Assembly: GCA_030849065.1 (NCBI GenBank)
Contig: JASAON010001353.1
Location: 1-16,167, forward strand
Direction of reading: 5' to 3'
Length of the DNA: 16,167 nucleotides
Source of the DNA: Jaenimonas drosophilae
Lineage: Eukaryota; Euglenozoa; Kinetoplastea; Trypanosomatida; Trypanosomatidae
A program made the translations under genes and the position numbers. Positions 6,701-12,874 of this stretch are shown here, piece after piece; position 1 is the first letter of the stretch, and every line of letters begins with the position of its first letter. The notes under the pieces were generated by a model. It was not told the DNA's origin and did no database searches. It saw only the letters and a list, made by a program, of their open reading frames with translations.

Positions 6701-9017
6701 GCAGTGTGCGGTGGGCATCGTGGTGAAGGTGGTTGTTGGTCGTCGCGTCCTGTTTCGTACACCCATCGCCACCAATCAAAAGGAGTCGCCGCGCTGGCCG
6801 GTGGAGGTGGCCACCTGCATCTCCTTCGTTCGCCGTGGTGCAGATCTGCGCTTTTTGGTCTGCGACGCCAGCGACGATCGGGAGCTGTTGGAGGCGACGT
6901 GGGGCACCAAGGATATGCACGAGAATGGCGGAGTGGGGCAGATGGTGATGAGGCTCTCCCGCAAGGATACAAGCGACACCGATGCTGATGATCCTCTTCC
7001 AGCACATCGCCCACGACTGAAGGTGGTGATGATGGCCGCCACCGCCTCCAAGTACGGCTCACTGCAGCGACGTCTGGCCCCGACCTCCGTCCCCTCGCAC
7101 AGCAACAACGATGGTGGCGCCCCATCATCCTCCACCGATGGTCAGCCCCAACTTCACCTCCAAGTGATGGCCGTGGAGGGCCTGAAGCACCGCGTGGAGG
7201 GTTCCATCGTCGTCTCCCTCTACGCCGATGGCATCAAGACGCAGCTCCTCCAGACCCACCGCGTTCTGCCCAAGACGCGCGACCCGCACTGGCCCGCTTC
7301 CTGCGCCTTCACCACCATTCGCAGTGATGGCGGCTTCCTTTCCTTCGACCTGTTTCACCGTGAGTCCCTCATTGGCAGCGTGGAGGTGGCCGTGGACAGC
7401 CTCACCTTTGGTGGGATTGGCCTCCAACGCTTCCCCCTCCTGCTGGCCCACACAGGTTCCGACATCATTGGCGAGCTGGTCGTGAACGTCCTTGGCACAG
7501 TGACGGCCTCGGAGATGGAGGGCCGCCTGGAGAGCCGCGCCGCCTTCCTCTGTGTAGAGGGTGTGGCCCTCACCGACCATGGCCGCTTTGATTTGCTGCC
7601 CGACCCGCTCGTCCGCGTCCTCAACCCGAGCACCGCCCTCGTGATGCAAACCCCGTTGGCCATCTCCACCCTCACCCCGTCCTGGGACCCCAGCGAGGCC
7701 TCGTGCTTCCTCAACTGCCCCAACCTCTGTGGCAGCACCTTCTTTTATAAGTTGGAGGTGCGCGACAACGACGACGTCGGTGGGGTGCTGGGCTCCGCCT
7801 CCCTCCCCATCAGCTACGAGGGTCTTGGGCCGGAGATACGCTACGACGTGCCCCTCGTCCCACCAGGCGCGGGACGTATTCGGCTGAGTGTGCAGTGCTT
7901 TCCTGTGCAGACCCTCCCGTCGCGGTCTCACCGCCGCCAGCCCCCGCCGGCCGCCAGTCCGCATGATGCGTTGGTGCTCGTTCACATCGCCCGATGCATC
8001 AACCTCCCGGGGAGCAACTGGGCCGAGCTGCGCGATGTCGTGGCCACTTTGAGTATCGACGGGACGATGGTGCTCCAAACGCCGATTGGCGAACGTCGTG
8101 GAGAGTTGCCGCAATGGACACTGCATCAGGCGAGTGCGGTGCTGCGTATTGGCCGTGCGCAGCTCTGCGGCTCATCCACCGCCACCATCCACGTTTATGA
8201 TGGATTGATGGAGGATGCCGACTTGGTGGGAAAAGCCACTTTTCCGCTGACAGACCTTGGCAGTACGGGCCGCCACAAGTACAGCCTGGTGGCGGCGGTA
8301 GCTCAACCAGGCCAGACGGGCGGGATGTTGGTGGAGGTGGATAGTCTCTGCGGACGAGCTGAGGGACCTGTTCTTCTTGCCGGTGCAGAGCCAAGCACAC
8401 CTGCCGAAGACGACGCAGAGAAGAGCGGGGAGCGTCGGACTGCGTCGTCCCCATCACCGAGCAAGGTGGACGATGGCCGCACGTCCCAGTCGGTGCGTCT
8501 GAGCCTCACCTGCGCCACCAACATCCTCCCCAACATGGCCTCGAAGCGCCTGCGTGTGTCGGTGCACTCCCGCGAAGGTGAGCTCCTCTCACGCGACGTC
8601 CTGAGCATGAAGACGCCCTGCATGGTGTGGTCCGCGGATGATAAGGAGGTGAGTGCCATCGTAGACTTGCACGACCTCGACGACCCTCAGCGACTCATCA
8701 TTGAGGTCCTTGCGACGGACCTCGTGCCCGAGGGTGGAGCGCAGCCAACGCGTAGCCATCAACTTCAAGCGGTGGACAACGGCTGGTTTTTGGTGGGCAC
8801 AGCCAAGATACCGTCTGACCTGCTCGTCCCTGCCACGATGGGCAGCATCAAGGTGCACACCGCCACGATTGCCCCACCAGCACGTTCCGCCCGCGACGGA
8901 TCTCTTCCCCCGACGGGTCGTCCGCCCACCCCACAAAACAACGGCCCATCGACCCAAGCCAGCCGAGCGTCCTCCGCCGGCCAGCCATCCATCTCCATCT
9001 GTGTGGCGAGCCTCTAG
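3798..9017 (+). CDS. Multidomain protein: three cyclic-nucleotide-binding modules and five C2-like domains
   Basis: A 1739-residue protein that I cannot name. The N-terminus (1-140) is Ser/Arg/Pro-rich and probably disordered. CNB1 (about 176-330) is degenerate with no phosphate-binding cassette. CNB2 (about 337-460) has a good cassette: GTAFGEVS at 396-403 with Glu401, and DPRSCS with Arg410 nine residues later, the spacing used in PKA regulatory subunits to hold ribose and phosphate. CNB3 (about 464-575) keeps GDYLGEL at 536-542, but Thr550 occupies the Arg position. A Ser/Ala-rich linker spans about 576-945. Five C2-like beta domains follow, starting near 948, 1119, 1248, 1391 and 1566; the third is most canonical, with LPDPLVRVL and VRDNDDVGGVLGSA. 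Likely a cyclic-nucleotide-responsive membrane or cytoskeletal scaffold. The start is the only ATG for about 700 bases upstream. Domain calls are by eye; CNB2 is firm, CNB1 and the outer C2s less so. Confidence 0.88.
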   Translation: MASTDTLQKTPTMHLKTSPRRSPSRRRPSPVPNPHHNRCGTAARCLSDSLLLDASLDQRAFDRPTSRGSSVSSEALRVSARRDSSIAATSTNPRVRSSNPMEMRRSPSLRRPMEFESTESQQAMARLRTVFGPVIQRLVLRRRRLRSWKGTYPPRQHSSDAVVSAITSSSSMLASWPEDFLHMLAQEAVFSFHQPKDVLVYHHESHLSSGIVVLLHGELQESRAPMKAKTQAVASTRPINTQRTRVRRAPDVVCLSSVLCEDRSPSSLIAAAGDDCVDVATIPSRTFWDSFNSYVLLSAMPESAIESFRRTILPQRKDMVLSAYYPTALLLQRSWMWPFLSCSDRVKLARTMEVRVLGFGDILYEEGGICPYIFFVRRGTLTVVFKGDPLTIIEAGTAFGEVSAIFADPRSCSIVAGSVCELYCLHAGELHHRFRKYPELGKTLALKALERRHQWMMDGRLREVFNLVSLLGAVPCLSHTTDAMREEMATTARVVSAPASITLIAPGSPNNTLFVVGRGVLKCTNEDGTTEERHAGDYLGELCLLPHLWTTTVVTESSVDLWVLSREEVLQVLQKHKAEAQAEDISRQGQALTLRAAAPTTPSTATTPKAKAAGAAAAAVGENLPRLAASLAKFNWGTYIDERAKSLEGPGTKRPAPRELRKADKDIESALQPKVQSLISMPSTSSPSAVDCDLPGEVGELQAIIVEQLLLTPTDEQARFLQQVNRSDVKLVTEEADSPITLDPDLNPFTASVLYPEFNAAAHEMESIQVNSVHELEEIVSATDEEDSMGHSERGTPLAVHEFGSMESSQWPPALFASRSRMAELDSLQVSPPPCASRQSLSRSYLVRPMSGLPSTSLRLGLSRPVSSESQLLASQPRLPPTSVDLAHQGAKMATDRSLSVLDRYVKIEDDTYFNNFVKVEASSQEEMWLNSEDASEKGEDSYTNTDALVLLLVHCAGCNYLPQKLLAQCAVGIVVKVVVGRRVLFRTPIATNQKESPRWPVEVATCISFVRRGADLRFLVCDASDDRELLEATWGTKDMHENGGVGQMVMRLSRKDTSDTDADDPLPAHRPRLKVVMMAATASKYGSLQRRLAPTSVPSHSNNDGGAPSSSTDGQPQLHLQVMAVEGLKHRVEGSIVVSLYADGIKTQLLQTHRVLPKTRDPHWPASCAFTTIRSDGGFLSFDLFHRESLIGSVEVAVDSLTFGGIGLQRFPLLLAHTGSDIIGELVVNVLGTVTASEMEGRLESRAAFLCVEGVALTDHGRFDLLPDPLVRVLNPSTALVMQTPLAISTLTPSWDPSEASCFLNCPNLCGSTFFYKLEVRDNDDVGGVLGSASLPISYEGLGPEIRYDVPLVPPGAGRIRLSVQCFPVQTLPSRSHRRQPPPAASPHDALVLVHIARCINLPGSNWAELRDVVATLSIDGTMVLQTPIGERRGELPQWTLHQASAVLRIGRAQLCGSSTATIHVYDGLMEDADLVGKATFPLTDLGSTGRHKYSLVAAVAQPGQTGGMLVEVDSLCGRAEGPVLLAGAEPSTPAEDDAEKSGERRTASSPSPSKVDDGRTSQSVRLSLTCATNILPNMASKRLRVSVHSREGELLSRDVLSMKTPCMVWSADDKEVSAIVDLHDLDDPQRLIIEVLATDLVPEGGAQPTRSHQLQAVDNGWFLVGTAKIPSDLLVPATMGSIKVHTATIAPPARSARDGSLPPTGRPPTPQNNGPSTQASRASSAGQPSISICVASL

Positions 9018-9385
9018 CTACTCGTCATGACCGCTCTTTCGTACCGCGTTCACACCTGCCAAACATGGCGGAATTGCGGCTGTATAACAAGGAAACACAA
9101 ACAAAAACGGTTGAAATATGCGACATGGTGTACGTGCACCATGGCCTTCCACGGCCACTCCATCCCGCTATGCCTCGCTCATCGCGCTTCGGTAGCGATG
9201 AAAGTGGCCAACGCCTGGAGAGTATCGTGGTGGCTGTGGTGGGACTACTTGCTCGTGTCTGAGTTGTACTAGTGTGTGGTGCAACCCCATCTATTGGTTG
9301 TTCTTCTCCCATCACTCTTTGTTTTTTCAAGATAGATCCAACATCTTGCGTGTGTGTGTTGTTGTTGGAGTCGGCGGCCACCAAC
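9018..9385 (+). other. Intergenic region between the CNB-C2 and coiled-coil C2 genes
   Basis: Presumed 3' UTR of the CNB-C2 gene followed by the acceptor and the short leader of the next gene. Two overlapping small frames begin with ATG at 9027 and 9065, but no pyrimidine tract/AG lies between the upstream stop and either ATG, so I do not call them as genes. A GT-rich run (about 9347-9365) lies in the leader of the downstream gene. Confidence 0.6.
9296..9331 (+). promoter_or_regulatory. Trans-splice acceptor that sets the start of the coiled-coil C2 gene
   Basis: A pyrimidine tract (about 9296-9328, ending CTTTGTTTTTTC) is followed by AAG with the AG at 9330-9331. The open frame extends upstream to about 9272 without an ATG, so a start there would need a GTG and would be removed by splicing. 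The first AUG after the acceptor is 9386, giving a 54-base leader. Confidence 0.7.
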
Positions 9386-12304
9386 ATGTCCACCACAGCC
9401 CCTCCTTCTCCTGTGGTCAAAGCCGGCGTCTACGCACTGCCGCCGTCCAGCAAAGTACCACTGACTACTGAGGCATCCATGGCAGACAAACAACACACCT
9501 CATCCCCGCCATCGTTGTCTAGCCACACGAGTGCAGCGGCACCTACTGCTCCAGCAGCAGCAACAGGATCGCCCGCGGAAGCACACACCTCCACGGTGCA
9601 CGACGCCAAGTCTTCGTGGAAGGTGCTGTTAGAGACCTCCACACCTCAACTGTGTTCCCCGTCGACGAGAATGCCAGAGGACCCGGCGGTGGTGAGCCAA
9701 GTTGCCTCCATCCGCGTGATGGCGGCCGAGCGTGCGCTGCGACGGCTGCAGATTGAGAATGATGAACTGAAGCATCGCGAGGTGGCACACCGCCAAGGGC
9801 AGCAGTACTTCACAGACATCACGAGGAAGCTCCAGGCGGAGTTGGAGGCATCGGGCGTCACCCTTGGCCAACAACACGCCACCATCCAGGCACTCTCGAC
9901 GGAGGTGCAGCGACGCGATCCTTATCGACTCATCAAGGATAGACGGACCACAACAACCGGAGAGGTGGCGCCGCGCCAGCACCCGGAAGCGCTTGATGTG
10001 GTTGTGAACGCACTGCGCAGCGAGCGCCAGAAGCTCACGGAGGTGAAGACGCAGTTGGCCGCGAAGGATTCACGAGTGAAGGAGCTTGAGGCGGAGCTTC
10101 TGTCGGCACGTACACGCACCACGCCAGAGGTGATTGATCATGACGATGCCGAGGAGCACAACGAGCAGATGGAGGATCTGCATCGCTACATCGCAGCCTT
10201 GGAGGCACTCACGACGCAGCTCGAGGTGGCGTCACCCTCTTCCGTGGCACATGTAGTGCCGTCTGCCCATCGCGTCTACGCCCTACGTCTGCGTGTGTTG
10301 TCTGGCGTGAACTTAACCTCCATCCCCGCACCGGGCTCCAAAACGAAGAAGCGTGCGGAGGAACTGCATCCTTGTGTGGTGCTTCTTGGGCCCTTTGGGA
10401 AGGAGCTAGGCCGAACAGCACCTCAGCCATGCACCCGCAACCCCATCTTCGATGGCGAAGAACACTGCTGCGACCTGCGAGCAATTCTTGGCACGTCGTG
10501 GGAGTTGGAGCTGCAGTTGTGGCATCACCCTCCACGTGGGGGGGATGCAGAGCAACGAAAGTTGGCTGTGGCGCGGGTTCCTGTGAGTGCGTTCCTCTCG
10601 AGCGCGGCAGCCCGATCCGCGCGTCTGACCAAGGGTGAATCCATCACCTCCGTGCACACCTTCTTCCTCCATCACAGCGATGCGGCAGCCGTGGACGGAC
10701 ACTCCGCTGGATCCTTGTGTGTCGAGGCGGAGGTGTACCTCCCAGAGGCACGGGCGAGATGCGTAGCACCCGCCACTACTCCTGGAGTGGATGCATCGAG
10801 GGAGGGGGCATCCACGCCGCCACGACCATTGACGTCGCCACGCAATCCGTGCGTGCCACTCTACGCACCTCACGCTCCACGAGCGCTACTCTCGCCCTCC
10901 TTGGCAGCCAGCGCTGCACCAACGGCGAGGACACCAGTGCTGGCGGAGGTCTTTGTTCAGCTCATTTCAGCCCAGCAACTTCTTCGGCGTGCGGGTGATG
11001 TGCTGGCGCATCCTGTGGTGGTGGTGGTGGACGACTACCCGATAGTTGGGTCCTACCGCTGCGATCGAGAGGTGTTGCGTAGCTCGATGGCACAGTTGCC
11101 GGACCACACGTGGCCCAACGCACACGCGGTGGTTCCTCTAGTCAATATGGAGGGCGATCTCGTCCTCCGCGTCTACGACTGCCTCACCACCGAGGCGTCG
11201 GAGGAGCTGGAGCGCTTCGGTGAAGATGCCGAGGAGCTGCCACACGGAGTGGCCTTCTTGGGTGAGGGCCGCATCCCCAAGAGGGAGCTCGTGGACCAGC
11301 ACCATGGTGGCACAGCGCGGCGCGTGAAGCTGAGCCCGCGTCAACCGGAGTCTGTGGCCTACCTCCGACAGTTTCAGCATGAGCTTGGCTCCATCCTGTT
11401 GCGGTACGTTCGCGTGGATGAGGCGGTGCCGAAGGACGTCGTCCTCTCCTCCTCACCCAAGGAGGAAAAGGTGGCACGACAACGCAAGCCAGCCAAGAAG
11501 AGTACCCCAACAGTGGAAGTGCCCGCACCAGCAACAGAAGAAGTGGCGGAGGTCCCTCCACCGCCCCTTCCTCCTGCTGCACTAGCCCCCGAAGGCCTAC
11601 CACCACCCCCGATAGCTGCGGTACCATCTCTTCCAGAAGAAGCAGCACCTGTACCTGCAGTCGTACCTCCGCCGCCTCCGGCCGCACCACCACCACCTCC
11701 TCCTCCAGCATCTGTGCCTCTTCCTCCTCCAGCAGCCGTACCACCGCCTCCCCCTCCTGCTACGGTACCACCACCCCCACCAGCAGCAGTGCCTGCGCCT
11801 CCATCGAACATGGACGCAGACGTACCGCCCAACGACGCCGTTTTGGGTAGCACACGCAGTGTGGCGAGTACGGAGGAGTACCACTCCGAGTCTGCAGCCA
11901 CAGAACCCTCCAAGCCGATGGATGCCACGCGTGCACTCCGGCTGCACATTGTGGAGGGCCGCGGTTTGATGGAAAACGGGCCGGAGATGCTCGACGTTCT
12001 CGGTCACTGCGATCCGCGTGTGGTGGTGTCGGTGGATGGCCAGCGCGTCTTCACCGCGGCGGAGGTGCATCAGGCGCTCAATCCTTGTTGGGATGCGGAG
12101 CGTGGCTCCTTTGTGGCCACGGTTCATCGCCATAGCTCCATTAAGTTCGAGGTTCAGGATGTTGGGGTATCGGGTATCGATCCGATGGGCTCCGCGGTAC
12201 TTCTCGCCAGCGATGCGCTGGATCAGTCCGGAGAGCACGTACTTCCCGTGATGATGGCAGGTAAGGCATATGGTGTGCTGGTTGTGTATAGCACCACTGC
12301 CTAG
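9386..12304 (+). CDS. Coiled-coil protein with three C2-like domains and a polyproline tract
   Basis: A 972-residue protein from the ATG at 9386, unnamed. Residues 1-95 are Ser/Thr/Ala/Pro-rich. Heptad-like coiled coils span about 103-178, 203-244 and 252-281. Three C2-like beta domains begin near 297 (YALRLRVLSGVNL), 520 (AEVFVQLISAQQLL) and 850 (ALRLHIVEGRGL); the last ends at the C-terminus. Between the second and third is a proline-rich tract, about 722-808, with repeated VPPPPPA-type blocks like a formin FH1 or a profilin/SH3/WW ligand. Few acidic calcium ligands are evident, so the C2s may bind lipid or protein without calcium. The architecture suggests a cytoskeleton-linked, possibly basal-body or flagellar scaffold, but that is inference. 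It lies directly downstream of another multi-C2 gene, so ancient relatedness of the C2 modules is possible. The 5' extension to about 9272 lacks an ATG and precedes the splice acceptor, so it was excluded. Confidence 0.87.
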   Translation: MSTTAPPSPVVKAGVYALPPSSKVPLTTEASMADKQHTSSPPSLSSHTSAAAPTAPAAATGSPAEAHTSTVHDAKSSWKVLLETSTPQLCSPSTRMPEDPAVVSQVASIRVMAAERALRRLQIENDELKHREVAHRQGQQYFTDITRKLQAELEASGVTLGQQHATIQALSTEVQRRDPYRLIKDRRTTTTGEVAPRQHPEALDVVVNALRSERQKLTEVKTQLAAKDSRVKELEAELLSARTRTTPEVIDHDDAEEHNEQMEDLHRYIAALEALTTQLEVASPSSVAHVVPSAHRVYALRLRVLSGVNLTSIPAPGSKTKKRAEELHPCVVLLGPFGKELGRTAPQPCTRNPIFDGEEHCCDLRAILGTSWELELQLWHHPPRGGDAEQRKLAVARVPVSAFLSSAAARSARLTKGESITSVHTFFLHHSDAAAVDGHSAGSLCVEAEVYLPEARARCVAPATTPGVDASREGASTPPRPLTSPRNPCVPLYAPHAPRALLSPSLAASAAPTARTPVLAEVFVQLISAQQLLRRAGDVLAHPVVVVVDDYPIVGSYRCDREVLRSSMAQLPDHTWPNAHAVVPLVNMEGDLVLRVYDCLTTEASEELERFGEDAEELPHGVAFLGEGRIPKRELVDQHHGGTARRVKLSPRQPESVAYLRQFQHELGSILLRYVRVDEAVPKDVVLSSSPKEEKVARQRKPAKKSTPTVEVPAPATEEVAEVPPPPLPPAALAPEGLPPPPIAAVPSLPEEAAPVPAVVPPPPPAAPPPPPPPASVPLPPPAAVPPPPPPATVPPPPPAAVPAPPSNMDADVPPNDAVLGSTRSVASTEEYHSESAATEPSKPMDATRALRLHIVEGRGLMENGPEMLDVLGHCDPRVVVSVDGQRVFTAAEVHQALNPCWDAERGSFVATVHRHSSIKFEVQDVGVSGIDPMGSAVLLASDALDQSGEHVLPVMMAGKAYGVLVVYSTTA
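11552..11808 (+). repeat. Polyproline-coding repeat region inside the coiled-coil C2 gene
   Basis: CCN-rich degenerate repeats encode runs of four to seven prolines separated by Ala, Val, Leu or Ser (residues about 722-808). The proline codons vary (CCA, CCG, CCT, CCC), so the repeat is kept at protein level rather than being a simple DNA satellite. Length variation between strains is plausible. Confidence 0.85.
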
Positions 12305-12328
12305 CACACACTCTCCCCCCTCCCCTCT

Positions 12329-12370
12329 ACACACACATACACACACACACACAACAAAACAACAACACAA
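12329..12370 (+). repeat. CA/CAA microsatellite in presumed 3' UTR
   Basis: A CA run interrupted by one TA step and continuing into CAA units, starting 25 bases after the coiled-coil C2 stop codon. Confidence 0.9.
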
Positions 12371-12482
12371 GTGATGTTCTCTTCAACTTGTGAAGTGCGT
12401 TCCTTGGGACGTGATAGATGTTGATGATAGACATACACACCATCTGTGAGTTGGTGAGGTCATAGAAGAGAATGCGCTGGAA

Positions 12483-12500
12483 GGGGGGGCAACTCCCCCC
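12483..12500 (+). repeat. G7/C6 inverted repeat, potential RNA hairpin
   Basis: Seven G residues (12483-12489), a CAACT spacer and six C residues (12495-12500) can form a six-base-pair all-GC stem. Flanking TGG and CCA could extend it across a small internal loop. No T-run terminator is expected in this kind of genome, so a role in the 3' UTR is only a possibility. Confidence 0.55.
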
Positions 12501-12627
12501 ACCAAGGAACTGTGGGAGAGTGAGGGGGCTGGTGTGTCACGAGCACCTTTTTTTCTTGTGTTCATGGACTTTGTTGTCATCTTCTGCTCTCATCTGCATT
12601 CTCTGTTTGGTAAGCCCATACGCATAA

Positions 12628-12675
12628 CTTTTCTTTTGTTGTTTGCTGCATTTGCTTCTGTTCGGGCATATAAAG
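12628..12675 (+). promoter_or_regulatory. Candidate trans-splice acceptor for the MAP2K gene
   Basis: A T-rich tract (about 12628-12663) is followed by an AG at 12674-12675. No ATG occurs from here to 12875, which would be the first AUG, giving a 199-base leader. AGs nearer the gene (12822-12823 and 12866-12867) are alternatives with weaker tracts; the last would leave only seven bases before the ATG. Confidence 0.5.
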
Positions 12676-12718
12676 CACGCACGGCGGACGGTACCATCAT
12701 CTCACGCGCGCGTGCTTT
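12672..12718 (+). repeat. Nine-base inverted repeat enclosing the kinase acceptor AG
   Basis: AAAGCACGC at 12672-12680 is the exact reverse complement of GCGTGCTTT at 12710-12718, with a 29-base loop. The left arm contains the candidate acceptor AG. A competing 12-base perfect palindrome, CACGCGCGCGTG, lies at 12703-12714. Confidence 0.6.
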
Positions 12719-12874
12719 CCACCTTCGTGATTTGGGAGGCTCGGTTCCCATCAGACCACACACCCACTCACTCACAATATCACCTCTACATTGTTCACCT
12801 GATTGTGCTACCACTAACTGAAGCACCTCCCTTCCGCACCACGTTCATTGTGTGCCCCACTCCGCAGCGCGGGG

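Larger units (their letters stand above)
12305..12627 (+). other. Presumed 3' UTR of the coiled-coil C2 gene and intergenic sequence
   Basis: Non-coding sequence with a CA/CAA microsatellite (about 12329-12370), a G7/C6 inverted repeat (12483-12500), a G-rich patch (about 12512-12530) and a T-rich tract near 12546-12610 with an AG at 12612-12613 that could be an upstream acceptor for the kinase gene. No protein-like frame and no RNA gene were seen. Confidence 0.6.

Noticed and set aside
7125..8126. Long antisense open frame of 333 residues within the CNB-C2 gene
   Set aside because: It lies wholly opposite a well-supported coding region with strong third-position GC bias, which commonly leaves an open antisense frame. 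Its composition shows no domain.
9065..9262. Small ATG-initiated frame of 65 residues (beginning MAELRLYNKETQTK) after the CNB-C2 gene
   Set aside because: The first residues faintly recall the start of cysteinyl-tRNA synthetases, but the rest does not continue that pattern. No pyrimidine tract/AG precedes the ATG after the upstream stop, and it lies in a presumed 3' UTR.
9272..9385. Extending the coiled-coil C2 protein 38 residues upstream to 9272
   Set aside because: The upstream extension begins with GTG, has no ATG and precedes the clear splice acceptor at 9330-9331.
12667..12674. CATATAAA as a TATA-box-like promoter
   Set aside because: Kinetoplastid protein genes are transcribed polycistronically without gene-specific TATA promoters, and the site coincides with a splice-acceptor candidate.
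12848..12874. Extending the kinase nine residues upstream to 12848
   Set aside because: The codon there is TTG; the first in-frame ATG is 12875, and non-ATG starts are not expected by default in kinetoplastids.
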